Under the pieces are notes generated by a model. That model was given only the letters and a program-made list of their open reading frames with translations, was not told the DNA's origin and did no database searches. Position numbers and translations under genes: made by a program. From the NCBI GenBank assembly GCA_035293565.1, contig DATGMP010000144.1, positions 1 to 45,886 of the forward strand: a stretch of DNA of 45,886 nucleotides, read 5' to 3'. The DNA is from DATGMP01 sp035293565. GTDB taxonomy: Bacteria > Pseudomonadota > Alphaproteobacteria > BOG-932 > Roseiterribacteraceae. Positions 1-9,842 of the stretch are shown one piece after another. The first letter of the stretch is position 1. Every line of letters begins with the position of its first letter.

Positions 1-228
1 GTCCCGAACCACATAGGACGAGGTGTTCTTGGCCAGGTGCGTGCCCATGTGCGGGCAATAGGCGTCGAGCATGACCACCCGGCCGCTCTTGCCCCGATAG
101 AGCGCGAAATCGCGCCCGAAGAACCTCACCCCGATCGGGCCGTTGTCCAGCTCGCTCGCCTCCGCGACCATGAACCAGCCGCGCGGGAAGGTGAACTCGC
201 CCAAACCATAGTCCGCAGTCTTCGCCAT
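1..228 (-). CDS. Rieske [2Fe-2S] oxygenase, N-terminal part (cut by window edge)
   Basis: This is the first 76 codons of a Rieske non-heme iron oxygenase alpha subunit; the rest lies before base 1. The translation runs from MAKTADYGLGEF through RGWFMVAEASEL to DAYCPHMGTHL. The CPHMG piece is the first half (C-x-H) of the Rieske cluster-binding motif; the second half (C-x2-H) is outside the window. The ATG at 228 follows a strong GGAGG on the minus strand about 8 bases upstream. It is divergent from the LysR gene at 349, so that regulator probably controls it. It resembles the complete Rieske protein at 3092 in the cluster region but is clearly a different protein. The fold is certain; the substrate is unknown. 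Confidence 0.85.
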   Translation of the reverse strand, partial: MAKTADYGLGEFTFPRGWFMVAEASELDNGPIGVRFFGRDFALYRGKSGRVVMLDAYCPHMGTHLAKNTSSYVVRD

Positions 229-332
229 TTCTCGTCCTCCCAGCGACCGCCAGCCCTGCGGGCCGCGGTTTCCATATCTGGATATTTAGTGCCTGGGCGC
301 GTGGAAAAAAATGATTTTGTTCGCACAGCCAG

Positions 333-348
333 TGTGCAAAATTGCACA
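333..348. promoter_or_regulatory. Inverted repeat, likely LysR operator
   Basis: TGTGCAA-AA-TTGCACA: perfect 7-bp arms with a 2-bp centre, in the 120-bp gap between the divergent Rieske and LysR genes. It fits the T-N11-A symmetry of LysR boxes. It ends directly against the ATG at 349, so a protein bound here would block the LysR gene itself. Confidence 0.55.
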
Positions 349-1218
349 ATGCTCGACTGGGACGATCTGCGTTTTTTCATCGGCGCCGTACGGGCGGGCA
401 ACTATACCGCAGCCGCCGAACGGTTGCGGGTGAACCGGACCACGGTAGGCCGCCGCATCGGTTCGCTCGAGACCGCCCTTGGCATATCGCTGTTCGAGCA
501 GAGCCCGTCCGGCTATCGCCCCACGACCGCCGGACGGGCGGTACTGGAGTGCGCCGAGCGCATCGAGCGCGAAATGGAGCAGCTCGTCAAACGCTTGGCA
601 GCGACCGAGGAACGGGTCACCGGGACGGTCCGTGTTGCGATTTCAGGCGAGATCGGGACCGAATTCATGCCGGAGCTGCTGGCATTTCGGAAAACGGCGC
701 CGGAAATCAAGCTCGAACTTCTGACCGCGCGCGACGCCATCAATATGTTGCTCCAGCGCAAGGCCGATCTCGGCCTCTGCCTCGTGCCCTACAAGCCCGA
801 GCATCTACGCGGAATCAGGGTGGGCCTGCTGGAGCAAGCGCTGTACGCCGCACGCGACTACGCCGACCGGCGCGCGCTCGCCGAGCGCGAATGGATCGGC
901 TGGGGCAAGGACATGACGCATTCCGCAGCCGCGCGCTGGATGAAGACGAACCTGCCCGATACCGCCCGGATCAGCGCCGAGGTCAATTCTTGGGATGCCT
1001 TCAAGGAGGCCGTGCTCTGCGGGCTCGGGGTCGGCCATATGTGGTGCTTCGTGGCCGAGCGGGAGCCCGGCCTGATGCGCATTCGCGATTCCGAGCCCGA
1101 CCTCGCGATGGAGCTCTGGCTACTGGTACGCGAGGACGTGCCGCCCGACGCGCACACCAATGCCCTGATGAGCTTCCTGGCGCCGGCGCTCGCGCAAAGG
1201 ATCGGGGGTGCCACTTGA
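349..1218 (+). CDS. LysR-family transcriptional regulator
   Basis: A 289-residue LysR-type regulator. The N-terminus MLDWDDLRFF and the following winged-helix region (GNYTAAAERLRVNRTTVGRR, roughly residues 16-36) are typical. A substrate-binding domain of ordinary length follows. The start at 349 is chosen because the family normally begins with D-W-D-x-L-R-x-F; no ribosome binding site precedes it, and an upstream GTG at 301 in the same frame would add 16 residues. It is divergent from the partial Rieske oxygenase, the usual arrangement for a LysR activator and its target. The inducer is unknown. Confidence 0.9.
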   Translation: MLDWDDLRFFIGAVRAGNYTAAAERLRVNRTTVGRRIGSLETALGISLFEQSPSGYRPTTAGRAVLECAERIEREMEQLVKRLAATEERVTGTVRVAISGEIGTEFMPELLAFRKTAPEIKLELLTARDAINMLLQRKADLGLCLVPYKPEHLRGIRVGLLEQALYAARDYADRRALAEREWIGWGKDMTHSAAARWMKTNLPDTARISAEVNSWDAFKEAVLCGLGVGHMWCFVAEREPGLMRIRDSEPDLAMELWLLVREDVPPDAHTNALMSFLAPALAQRIGGAT

Positions 1219-1349
1219 GCGCACGGCACGGCGATCGCCCTCGGGCAATGGAGCGGCCTTGTCGCCATGGCGCTCATCACCGTTGCGCTGATCCGCAAGC
1301 TCAGCCTCGAAGAACGCGCGCGAAGCTGGGCGCTGATCCCGTTCATTTT

Positions 1350-1353
<4 letters not shown>
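1219..1353 (+). pseudogene. Remnant of an isoprenylcysteine methyltransferase-like protein
   Basis: Directly after the LysR stop, in the same frame, an open stretch reads GTAIALGQWSGLVAMALI, then IRKLSLEERA, and ends ALIPFIF-stop. In ICMT/PEMT-type membrane methyltransferases a similar helix is followed by LRLEERxLxxxFGxxYxxYxxRVPxLIPF. Here the FGxxYxxY part is missing between LEER and ALIPF, and there is no start codon or 5' part. I read it as a decayed 3' end. The assignment is from remembered family motifs, so moderately sure. It overlaps the prfC stop by a few bases. Confidence 0.45.
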
Positions 1354-2963
<1,610 letters not shown>

Positions 2964-3007
2964 CGCCGCTAAGTGGCCGCCTGACGCAGGAGAGTCAACC
3001 CGGCCAT

Positions 3008-3021
3008 CGTCCTAACGGACG
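3008..3021. promoter_or_regulatory. Short inverted repeat upstream of the KshA-like gene
   Basis: CGTCC-TAAC-GGACG in the 128-bp gap between prfC and the Rieske oxygenase at 3092. Its size and place would suit an operator, but 5-bp arms can arise by chance. Confidence 0.25.
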
Positions 3022-3091
3022 TATCGGCCATGGCCGCCCTGTGGTAACAACTGCCCCGGGAGAAAGACACGCGACGAGCGGAGGAACGAGC

Positions 3092-4342
3092 ATGGACAGC
3101 CGCATGGCCGACGCGCCGGGTGGGACCAAGACCTATTGGAAGATCGAGGCCGAGCCACCGTCGGGACGCTATGCGCGGGGCTGGCATTGCCTCGGCCCCG
3201 CCGACGTCTTCAAGGACGGCAAGCCGCACACGCTCGAGGCCTTCGGCACCAAGATCGTCGTCTTCCAGGGGGAGAGCGGGAAGCTGCATGTGCTGAACGG
3301 CTACTGCCCGCATATGGGCGGCGATCTCGGCGAAGGCGAGATCAAGGGCGATACGGTCGCCTGCCCCTTCCATGATTGGCGCTGGGCCGGCGACGGTCGC
3401 TGCACGCTGATCCCCTATGCCCGTTTCGTGCCGCCCAAGGCGCGGACCAAGGCCTGGCTCACAGCCGAAGAGAACAAGTCGCTCTTCGTGTGGAACGATC
3501 CCGAGGACAATCCACCCCCGCCGGAAGTGACGATTCCTCGGATCGAGGGCTGCTACAACGGCGAATGGAGCGAACTTTCCTGGAAGAGCTGGGTGATCGA
3601 GACCAACGTCCGGGAGCTGATCGACAACATGTCGGACCTGGCCCATTTCTTCTATGTCCACGGCCAGGGGCGCCGGCAGGGGCCGTCTTATTTCAAGAAC
3701 ATTTTCGACGGCCATATCGGCTATCAGTACATGGAGTATCATGAGGCGGGGTCTACGCCGACGCATGATTCCGGCGTTCCGTTCCTGGGCTGCGCCGAGG
3801 ATCTGGCGCCTGGCACGTTCCGCTCTGAGGGCGTCTATTACGGCCCCTCCTACATGATCAATCCGCATTGGCGGAACATTGGCGGCGCGCCGCTGGAGAC
3901 GATCCTCGTCAACTGCCACTACCCGATTACGCCCTATAAATTCATGCTGCAGGTGGGCGTGATGGTGAAGCGCGATCCGAAGCTGTCCGCGGAGGACAAC
4001 GCGGCGCGGGCCAAGGCGCATTCCGAGATGCAGCAGATGGCTTTTTATCAGGACGTCGATATCTGGAAGACCAAGACGCGCGTCGACAATCCGCTGCTCT
4101 GCCACGCCGACGGCCCGATGATTCAGCTTCGCCGATGGCATGAGCAATTCTACCGCGACGTCGCCGATATCGATCCGCTGATGACTCGACGCTTCGAGTG
4201 GGTCGCCGATCTCGATTACGCTAACGGCGCTTGGGACAAGCAGCTGGCCGAGAATCTGGCGCGTGACGCGGCCGCGGGACTGGATGTCGAGGTGGGGGTG
4301 CGCGCCCCGTTTTCGACGTGGCAGCCTTCGTCTAACAGATGA
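3092..4342 (+). CDS. Rieske non-heme iron oxygenase, KshA-like (3-ketosteroid 9-alpha-hydroxylase type)
   Basis: A 416-residue oxygenase component. The Rieske cluster ligands are C72 and H74 (CPHMGGDL) and C91 and H94 (CPFHDWRW), 16 residues apart between the pairs. The mononuclear iron site is in NMSDLAHFFYVH, with D182, H185 and H190; this segment and the following SYFKNIFDGHIGYQY closely match KshA-type steroid hydroxylases, which attack C9 of 3-ketosteroids using electrons from a KshB reductase. No reductase gene is in the window. The ATG at 3092 has GGAGGAACGAGC before it and is preferred to the upstream frame extension. It is translationally coupled to the 65-residue gene at 4339. A terpenoid or other polycyclic substrate is equally possible. 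Confidence 0.85.
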   Translation: MDSRMADAPGGTKTYWKIEAEPPSGRYARGWHCLGPADVFKDGKPHTLEAFGTKIVVFQGESGKLHVLNGYCPHMGGDLGEGEIKGDTVACPFHDWRWAGDGRCTLIPYARFVPPKARTKAWLTAEENKSLFVWNDPEDNPPPPEVTIPRIEGCYNGEWSELSWKSWVIETNVRELIDNMSDLAHFFYVHGQGRRQGPSYFKNIFDGHIGYQYMEYHEAGSTPTHDSGVPFLGCAEDLAPGTFRSEGVYYGPSYMINPHWRNIGGAPLETILVNCHYPITPYKFMLQVGVMVKRDPKLSAEDNAARAKAHSEMQQMAFYQDVDIWKTKTRVDNPLLCHADGPMIQLRRWHEQFYRDVADIDPLMTRRFEWVADLDYANGAWDKQLAENLARDAAAGLDVEVGVRAPFSTWQPSSNR

Positions 4343-4536
4343 ATTGGCGCCTTTGGACTGCGAGAGACATTATCGGGGCTGTCCTATCGCTCGCGCTGGC
4401 CGCCGGAGTGATCTTTGTCTTGAGCCATCCAAACTGGCGGTTAGCGACCGGGTTCGGTCCCGATTGGCGATGCCGAAGCATTGGCGGTGATGATCTGGTT
4501 TGCTTGAAGCACGATAAGCGGCAGACCTCGCAATAA
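4339..4536 (+). CDS. Small single-pass membrane protein
   Basis: A 65-residue protein whose ATG overlaps the stop of the Rieske gene (ATGA), so the two are likely translated together. Residues 9-30 form one hydrophobic segment (DIIGAVLSLALAAGVIFVL). The tail has FGPDWRCRSIGGDDLVCLK, with a pair of cysteines. Similar short proteins with an N-terminal helix and an FGPDW-Cx-n-VC tail occur in rhizobia-type alphaproteobacteria, as far as I recall. No function is known. Confidence 0.6.
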   Translation: MNWRLWTARDIIGAVLSLALAAGVIFVLSHPNWRLATGFGPDWRCRSIGGDDLVCLKHDKRQTSQ

Positions 4537-4549
4537 GTCCAAAGGGTCC

Positions 4550-5521
4550 CTAAGTATCCAGCCGATAGATCCGCGCGGCAGTCCGCCGGAACAGCGCGTC
4601 CTTCTCCGCATCCGAAAAGCCCGCGGCGATGCGCTTGAAGGAATTCCAGAGGACGTTGTAGGCGGCGGCCTCGCGATCCATCGGGAAGTTGCTTTCGAAC
4701 ATGCAGCGATCGGGGCCGAAGGCGTCGATCAGGAAGAGGTAAAAGGCGCGCGTCGTGCGGGCGAGCTCCTCGGACCCCACCGGGACCGCGCGCTCGTGCC
4801 AGCCGAAGCCCGAGATCGGCATGACGAAGCCACCGAGCTTCACGACAACGTTCGGGCACGCGGCAACTTCGCGAATGCCTTGGCGCCACAGCGCGTCCAC
4901 CTCAGCCCGCTTGCCGGCATAACGCCCCACGCCGACCGGCATGCCCATATGATCGAGCACGATCTGCACATCGGGCACGGCGCGCGCGAAGGCGGCAAGC
5001 TCGGGCAGCTGCGGATGATAGAGCCAGGTGTCGAGGCTCAAGCCGCGCGCCGCCAGCCGGCGTGCGCCTTCATGGAAGGCCGGTTCGGCGAGAAGATGCG
5101 GATGCTCATTGATCATCCGCAGATGCACCGCCTCGTCGTCGTCCCAGGCCGCCAAGTGGCGGATACCGCGAAAGCGCTTCGACGCCGCCTGATGCGCGTC
5201 CAGCACTTCGTCCACTGCGTCGCCCAGCAAGAGATCCGCGTGCGCGACGATGCCGGCGCAGAAATCCGTCGGGCGTTTGGGCAGTGGCGCAACGATCGCC
5301 TCGACGGTCTCGGTCTCGCCGACCGGCGCGAGATTGGCGGGCAGGTCCTCGCGATAACCTCGGCGGCATTCGACATAGACGGTCGTCTGGATGTTGTGAC
5401 CGTCCGCCATGTCGGCTTTCAGATTCTCGATCTCGTACCGCATATTGTAATGGTTCATGAGGTGATGATGCGGATCGATGATCGGCAGCTCGGGCTGCAG
5501 AATCTTCTCTTGGTCGGCCAA
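4550..5521 (-). CDS. Amidohydrolase 2 family metal-dependent hydrolase
   Basis: A 323-residue TIM-barrel hydrolase of the amidohydrolase_2 (ACMSD-like) family. The N-terminal IDPHHHLMNH gives the first metal-binding histidines, the QIVLDHMGMP segment the strand with the next histidine, and MFESNFPMD the late acidic residue. Members act as hydrolases or decarboxylases on lactones and aromatic acids. The start is a TTG at 5521 preceded by GGGGAGGGG. It lies 21 bp downstream of the TetR gene at 5543-6175 on the same strand, so both probably form one operon repressed by that TetR. Confidence 0.85.
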   Translation of the reverse strand: MADQEKILQPELPIIDPHHHLMNHYNMRYEIENLKADMADGHNIQTTVYVECRRGYREDLPANLAPVGETETVEAIVAPLPKRPTDFCAGIVAHADLLLGDAVDEVLDAHQAASKRFRGIRHLAAWDDDEAVHLRMINEHPHLLAEPAFHEGARRLAARGLSLDTWLYHPQLPELAAFARAVPDVQIVLDHMGMPVGVGRYAGKRAEVDALWRQGIREVAACPNVVVKLGGFVMPISGFGWHERAVPVGSEELARTTRAFYLFLIDAFGPDRCMFESNFPMDREAAAYNVLWNSFKRIAAGFSDAEKDALFRRTAARIYRLDT

Positions 5522-5542
5522 ACGCCCCTCCCCTATTGCGCT

Positions 5543-6175
5543 TCAGGCCGGTCCCAGACCGCGCACGAAAATCTCGACCGCGAGCTCCACGAGTCGATCT
5601 CGTTCCTCCCCAATGACCGGCGGGAACCCCAGTTCCATGCGGAACTGCGCCTCTCCCTTTACCAATGAGATGAAGAGCTGAGCGGCGAGTTCGGGATCGA
5701 CGATTTTGATCTCCCCGCGCGCCGCTGCCCGCTGCAGGAAATCGGCCAAGATACGCAGCACGACTGTCGGACCGGCGGCATAGAAGGCGCGACCGAGCTC
5801 AGGAAAGCGAGGCGCTTCGGCGATGATCTGTCGATGAATGGCGATGACCTCCGGCCTCTGCAGGAAATCGACGAAGTTCGTCCCGAACCGGATGAGAGCC
5901 TCGCGAATCGGCAGTTTTTCCGCTTCAACCTGCTCCAGCATTCGGACATGCCGCTCGCATTCCGACGCGATGACGGCAGCGAAGAGTTTGTCTTTGCTCG
6001 AGAAATGCGCGTAGAGCGTTGCCTTCGACACGCCCGCCTCGCGGGATACGGTGTCCATACTGGCCCCGGAATACCCGTCTCGCAGGAACACATTCTTCGC
6101 GGCTTCGAGGACCTGGGTCGCCTTACGGCTCAAAGCTGGAGATGTACAGGCAATCGCTTCCGTCATAGCAGCCAT
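5543..6175 (-). CDS. TetR-family repressor of the divergent efflux pump
   Basis: A 210-residue TetR protein. The helix-turn-helix is in ASMDTVSREAGVSKATLYAH, about residues 40-59, followed by FSSKDKLFAAVI. The C-terminal half resembles the AcrR-like ligand domain. It is divergent from an EmrAB-type pump, and two near-identical palindromes sit in the 108-bp gap, so it most likely represses itself, the amidohydrolase behind it and the pump. The start may be the first ATG (6175) or the second three codons later; neither has a good ribosome binding site. Confidence 0.92.
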   Translation of the reverse strand: MAAMTEAIACTSPALSRKATQVLEAAKNVFLRDGYSGASMDTVSREAGVSKATLYAHFSSKDKLFAAVIASECERHVRMLEQVEAEKLPIREALIRFGTNFVDFLQRPEVIAIHRQIIAEAPRFPELGRAFYAAGPTVVLRILADFLQRAAARGEIKIVDPELAAQLFISLVKGEAQFRMELGFPPVIGEERDRLVELAVEIFVRGLGPA

Positions 6176-6186
6176 TCGCAGATTTG

Positions 6187-6203
6187 AACTGAACGGTTCA
6201 GTT
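6187..6203. promoter_or_regulatory. TetR-type operator, site 1
   Basis: AACTGAAC-G-GTTCAGTT, a perfect 8-bp palindrome around a single base, 11 bp upstream of the TetR start codon. Binding here would shut off the TetR/amidohydrolase transcript. Confidence 0.8.
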
Positions 6204-6247
6204 TCCTCTTGCCAGCATATCGGATCGCCCTATTGTCCCGCAAGACT

Positions 6248-6266
6248 GAACTGAACGGTTTAGTTC
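6248..6266. promoter_or_regulatory. TetR-type operator, site 2
   Basis: GAACTGAAC-G-GTTTAGTTC, the same palindrome as site 1 with one mismatched pair, centred 62 bp away (about six helical turns) and just ahead of the membrane-fusion gene. Two matching sites on the same DNA face suggest joint repression of both divergent promoters. Confidence 0.78.
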
Positions 6267-6283
6267 TAGCTCTGGAGGGTGTG

Positions 6284-7369
6284 ATGCGCAAATGGCTTTT
6301 GGCCGGTGCCGCGGTTCTCGCTCTGACTTCGGTCAGTGCCGCGGGCGGATATTGGTGGATCAAGGGACGTTTCATCGAATCGACCGACGACGCCTATCTG
6401 CAGAGCGATATTTCGATCATCGCGCCGAAGGTGGCGGGCTATGTCAAGCGCATTCCCATTGTGGAAAACCAGCATGTCGCTACCGGCGACGTGCTGGCGA
6501 TCATCGATGACCAGGATTTCGCAGCCGCGCTCGACCAGGCCAAGGCCCAGGTCGCGAGCGAGCGCGCCGCCATCGGCAATATCGACAGCCAACGGACGCT
6601 CCAGGAATCCCGAATTGCCCAGGCGCGGGCGGACATCGCGGCGGCCGAAGCGGACCTCGCCTTCTCCCGGTCGGACCTCGGCCGCTATGGCGAGCTGATG
6701 CGGACGGGCGCCGCGAGCCGCCAGCATTTCGAGAGCGCCCAGCAGGCGGAGCGAAAGGCCATCGCCTCGCTCGACAAGGCCAAGGCGGCGCTCGAAAGCG
6801 AGCAGCGGCAGCTGGGCGTGCTGGACGCGCAGCGCACTGAGGCCGAGGCCAACCTGAAGCAGGCCGAGGCGGCGCTGACGCTGCGCCAGAACGATCTCGA
6901 CAACACGGTGATCCGCGCGCCGGTCGACGGTATCGTCGGCAACAAGGGCGTGGATGTCGGCCAGTATGTGAAGGCCGGCACCCAGCTGTTCGCCCTGGTC
7001 CCCGACCGAGACGTCTATGTGGTCGCGAATTACAAGGAAACGCAGATCGGGCATGTGCAGCCGGGCCAACCCGTGGAGGTCATGGTCGACGCCTTCTCAG
7101 GCGAGACGGTCACAGGGAAAGTCGAGAGCTTCGCGCCGGCGAGCGGCGCCCAGTTCAGCCTGCTGCCGCCGGAGAACGCGACCGGCAACTTCACCAAGGT
7201 CGTGCAGCGCATCCCGATCCGTATCGCGCTGCCTCAGAACGATCCCCTGACCCGCAAGCTGCGGCCGGGCTTGTCGGTCGAGGCCAAAATCGACACGCGC
7301 GGGAGCAAGGGCGCGGTCGATTTCGCCGACACCGCCGCCAAGCCGGCGTTGCTGGACGCGCGGCGATGA
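6284..7369 (+). CDS. HlyD/EmrA-type membrane fusion protein
   Basis: The periplasmic adaptor of a tripartite efflux pump, 361 residues. It starts with an inner-membrane anchor (residues 4-24), then the EmrA hallmark STDDAYLQSDI, a lipoyl half-motif, a long alanine/glutamine-rich coiled coil (about 90-200), the second lipoyl half with VIRAPVDGIVGN, and a beta-barrel domain. The ATG at 6284 follows GGAGGG; the upstream frame extension crosses operator site 2 and is rejected. Its stop overlaps the start of the MFS gene (ATGA). It is likely derepressed when the TetR protein binds a toxic compound. Confidence 0.93.
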   Translation: MRKWLLAGAAVLALTSVSAAGGYWWIKGRFIESTDDAYLQSDISIIAPKVAGYVKRIPIVENQHVATGDVLAIIDDQDFAAALDQAKAQVASERAAIGNIDSQRTLQESRIAQARADIAAAEADLAFSRSDLGRYGELMRTGAASRQHFESAQQAERKAIASLDKAKAALESEQRQLGVLDAQRTEAEANLKQAEAALTLRQNDLDNTVIRAPVDGIVGNKGVDVGQYVKAGTQLFALVPDRDVYVVANYKETQIGHVQPGQPVEVMVDAFSGETVTGKVESFAPASGAQFSLLPPENATGNFTKVVQRIPIRIALPQNDPLTRKLRPGLSVEAKIDTRGSKGAVDFADTAAKPALLDARR

Positions 7370-8916
7370 CCGCCGCGGCAATCGGGAGGGTCGACGTCCG
7401 GCAGAAGATCGGCTTCGTCGCCATGATCTTCGGCATGTTCATGGCCATCCTCGATATCCAGATCGTGTCGAGCTCGATTGCGCAGATTCAGGCAGGCGTG
7501 GCGGCCAGCGCCGACGAGATTACCTGGGTGCAGACAGCCTATCTGATTGCCGAAATCGTCATGATCCCGCTTTCGGGCTTGCTCGCCCGGGCGCTCTCGA
7601 CCCGGATGCTGTTCGTGATCTCTTGCGCCGGCTTCACGGCGATGAGCTTTCTCTGCGCCGAGGCGACGAACATGGATCAGATGATCCTGTTCCGGGTGCT
7701 GCAGGGCTTCCTCGGCGGCGCCATGATCCCGACCGTCTTCGCGACCGGCTTCCGGCTCTTTCCAGGGAACCAGGTGATCACGGTCGTCATCGGTCTCGTC
7801 GCAACCTGCGCGCCGACGGTCGGTCCCACGATCGGCGGCTACCTGACGGAGACCTATTCCTGGCACTGGCTGTTCCTGATCAACGTCTTGCCCGGTGTCG
7901 CGGTGACGGCGCTGGTCTGGCTGCTGATCGACATCGACCGGCCCGAGTACCGCATTCTGCGGACGATCGAGCCTATCGGCCTGATCTCGATGGCGGTTTT
8001 CTTGGGTGGCCTCGAATATGTCCTGGATGAAGGGCCGCGCTGGGACTGGTTCGAGGATGGATCGGTTCGACTGATCGCGAGCGCGAGCGCAATCGGAGCC
8101 GCTATCTTCTTCTGGCGCACGCTGACGAGCGATCGACCGGTGGTGGAGCTCCGCGCCTTCCTGAACCGAAACTTCCTGCTGGGATCGCTGCTCCAGTTCG
8201 TGCTCGGCATCGGCCTCTACGGCGCCACCTACATTACGCCACTCTTCCTCGGCCGGGTACGCGGCTACAACGCGCTCGAGATCGGCAACACCATGTTCAT
8301 CGGCGGCCTGTCGATGCTGTTCGCCGCCCCCGTCGCCGGCGCGTTGTCGAGCAAGTTCGATCCGCGCGCCGTCATCGCCGGCGGCTTCGGGCTCGCCGCC
8401 CTGGGCCTTTATCTCAACTCCATACTGACAGCCGACAGCGCATTCTGGGAGCTGTTCCTGCCGCAGGCCGTCCGCGGCGTCGGCTTCATGTTGAGCATGG
8501 TGCCGGTGACGAACCTGGCGCTGGGGACGCTGTCGCCCGAGCAGCTGAATAATGCGAGCGGCCTCTTCAATCTGATGCGCAATTTGGGCGGCGCGATCGG
8601 GTTGGCCGGAATCAACACCGTGCTGACCGACCGGCTCGCCGTCCATCTGTCGCGCCTATCCGATCATCTTTCGCTCGCCCGCACGCAGGTCCAAGCTTTC
8701 GTCGACCGGACGAGCGACCGGCTCGGCGGCCAGATCGCGGGCGACGGAACAATGGCGGCCATCCGGCAGCTGTCGGCAATCCTCAATCGAGAGGCGACGA
8801 TTTTGACCTTCTCCGATTGCCTGATCGTGATGGCCGCTTGCTTCGCCGTCGCGCTGGTCCTGATTCCCCTGGTGGCCAAGCCGAAGGTCGGCGGTGCCTC
8901 CATTGCCGCCCATTGA
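7366..8916 (+). CDS. EmrB/QacA-family (DHA2) MFS drug exporter
   Basis: A 516-residue major facilitator of the 14-helix DHA2 class, partner of the upstream adaptor. It begins with the first helix (IGFVAMIFGMFMAILDIQIV) including the LDxxIV motif, followed by the WVQTAYLIAEIVMIPLSGLL helix, and carries the motif C-like GPTIGGYLTE in helix 5. EmrAB pumps export hydrophobic toxins using the proton gradient, with a TolC-type outer membrane channel that is not encoded here. It overlaps the adaptor gene by 4 bp. Confidence 0.95.
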   Translation: MTAAAIGRVDVRQKIGFVAMIFGMFMAILDIQIVSSSIAQIQAGVAASADEITWVQTAYLIAEIVMIPLSGLLARALSTRMLFVISCAGFTAMSFLCAEATNMDQMILFRVLQGFLGGAMIPTVFATGFRLFPGNQVITVVIGLVATCAPTVGPTIGGYLTETYSWHWLFLINVLPGVAVTALVWLLIDIDRPEYRILRTIEPIGLISMAVFLGGLEYVLDEGPRWDWFEDGSVRLIASASAIGAAIFFWRTLTSDRPVVELRAFLNRNFLLGSLLQFVLGIGLYGATYITPLFLGRVRGYNALEIGNTMFIGGLSMLFAAPVAGALSSKFDPRAVIAGGFGLAALGLYLNSILTADSAFWELFLPQAVRGVGFMLSMVPVTNLALGTLSPEQLNNASGLFNLMRNLGGAIGLAGINTVLTDRLAVHLSRLSDHLSLARTQVQAFVDRTSDRLGGQIAGDGTMAAIRQLSAILNREATILTFSDCLIVMAACFAVALVLIPLVAKPKVGGASIAAH

Positions 8917-9016
8917 GGCCATTTGCAGATTAGGACTGGATTTCCCGCTGCCGTTGCGATGAAACTAGCCGAGGCCCGGCCGAAACGGGCACGGCAACGC
9001 ATCCAGGGGAGCTTCC

Positions 9017-9430
9017 ATGTTCAAGGACTTCAAGGCCTTCGCCCTGCGCGGCAACGTCGTCGACCTGGCGGTCGCCGTCATCATTGGCACGGCTTTCACC
9101 GCGATCGTGAACTCGCTGGTGACCGACGTGATCATGCCGCCTCTGGGCCTGCTGATCGGCGGCATCGATTTCTCCAATTTCTTCGTCGTGCTGAAGGGGA
9201 CCCACCCGGATACCTTGGCGGCCGCCAAAGCAGCCGGATCAGTGACGATCAATTACGGCATCTTCATCGATGTGATCATTCGCTTTCTCATCATCGCCTT
9301 CGCCGTGTTCCTGATCGTCCGGTGGATCAACAGGCTTTTCGCATCGACCATGTCCCAGCCCGCCGGACCCACCAAGACGGAGGCCCTGCTCGAGGAGATT
9401 CGCGATCTCCTGAAATCGCGGGCAGCGTGA
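9017..9430 (+). CDS. mscL: Large-conductance mechanosensitive channel
   Basis: A 137-residue MscL, the pentameric inner-membrane emergency valve against hypo-osmotic shock. The N-terminal amphipathic helix MFKDFKAFALRGNVVDLAVA, the first pore helix (VIIGTAFTAIVNSL), and PLGLLIGGIDFSNF are all canonical. A second helix follows (IFIDVIIRFLIIAFAVFLIV), then a C-terminal helix with KTEALLEEIRDLL. Length and start are standard; GGGGAGC precedes the ATG. It is a stand-alone gene convergent with the lipoprotein gene at 9434. Confidence 0.98.
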   Translation: MFKDFKAFALRGNVVDLAVAVIIGTAFTAIVNSLVTDVIMPPLGLLIGGIDFSNFFVVLKGTHPDTLAAAKAAGSVTINYGIFIDVIIRFLIIAFAVFLIVRWINRLFASTMSQPAGPTKTEALLEEIRDLLKSRAA

Positions 9431-9433
9431 TTG

Positions 9434-9832
9434 TTATTTCGCGGGTTCGACCGGCGCCGCCGACGCAGGCGGCGGCGTATAAGGCGTGAATTGACCGAGT
9501 TCGCATAGGATTCCCGAGCGCAGGACCCGGATCGTCTGTGCGTTCGAACAGATCTCGGGAAAATCGGTAACGAAAGTGAATCCGCCTTCGTTCTTCAGCG
9601 ACGTGCAGGCGAACTGGAGAGTGTTCTTGTAAGAGATCCCGCCCTTCATGTGAAAGATGATGGTCTTGTCGTCCTGGATGTCAGTATGGTCGATGAAATT
9701 GGTCTGGATGCAGATGCCGTTGCCGCCGGAAATGTTCGATGCCGTCGTCGGCGGAGGCTCGTCGTCAGAACAGGCCGAGGCCATCAACAATCCGCATACC
9801 GATAACGCCGCCAACGAACTCCGATACATCAT
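9434..9832 (-). CDS. DUF6491-type lipoprotein, second of a tandem pair
   Basis: A 132-residue predicted lipoprotein. It starts MMYRSSLAALSVCGLLMASAC; the signal peptide ends in a plausible lipobox (MASAC). The mature part has the pattern ICIQ-x7-D...DDKTIIFHMKGG...KNTL...C...EICS...CELGQFTPY, which matches DUF6491 proteins of Caulobacter/Sphingomonas-like bacteria as I remember them. It lies 10 bp after its paralogue at 9843-10280 and is probably cotranscribed. Two adjacent ATG codons (9832 and 9829) are possible starts. Function unknown. Confidence 0.75.
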   Translation of the reverse strand: MMYRSSLAALSVCGLLMASACSDDEPPPTTASNISGGNGICIQTNFIDHTDIQDDKTIIFHMKGGISYKNTLQFACTSLKNEGGFTFVTDFPEICSNAQTIRVLRSGILCELGQFTPYTPPPASAAPVEPAK

Positions 9833-9842
9833 TCCATCCCCA

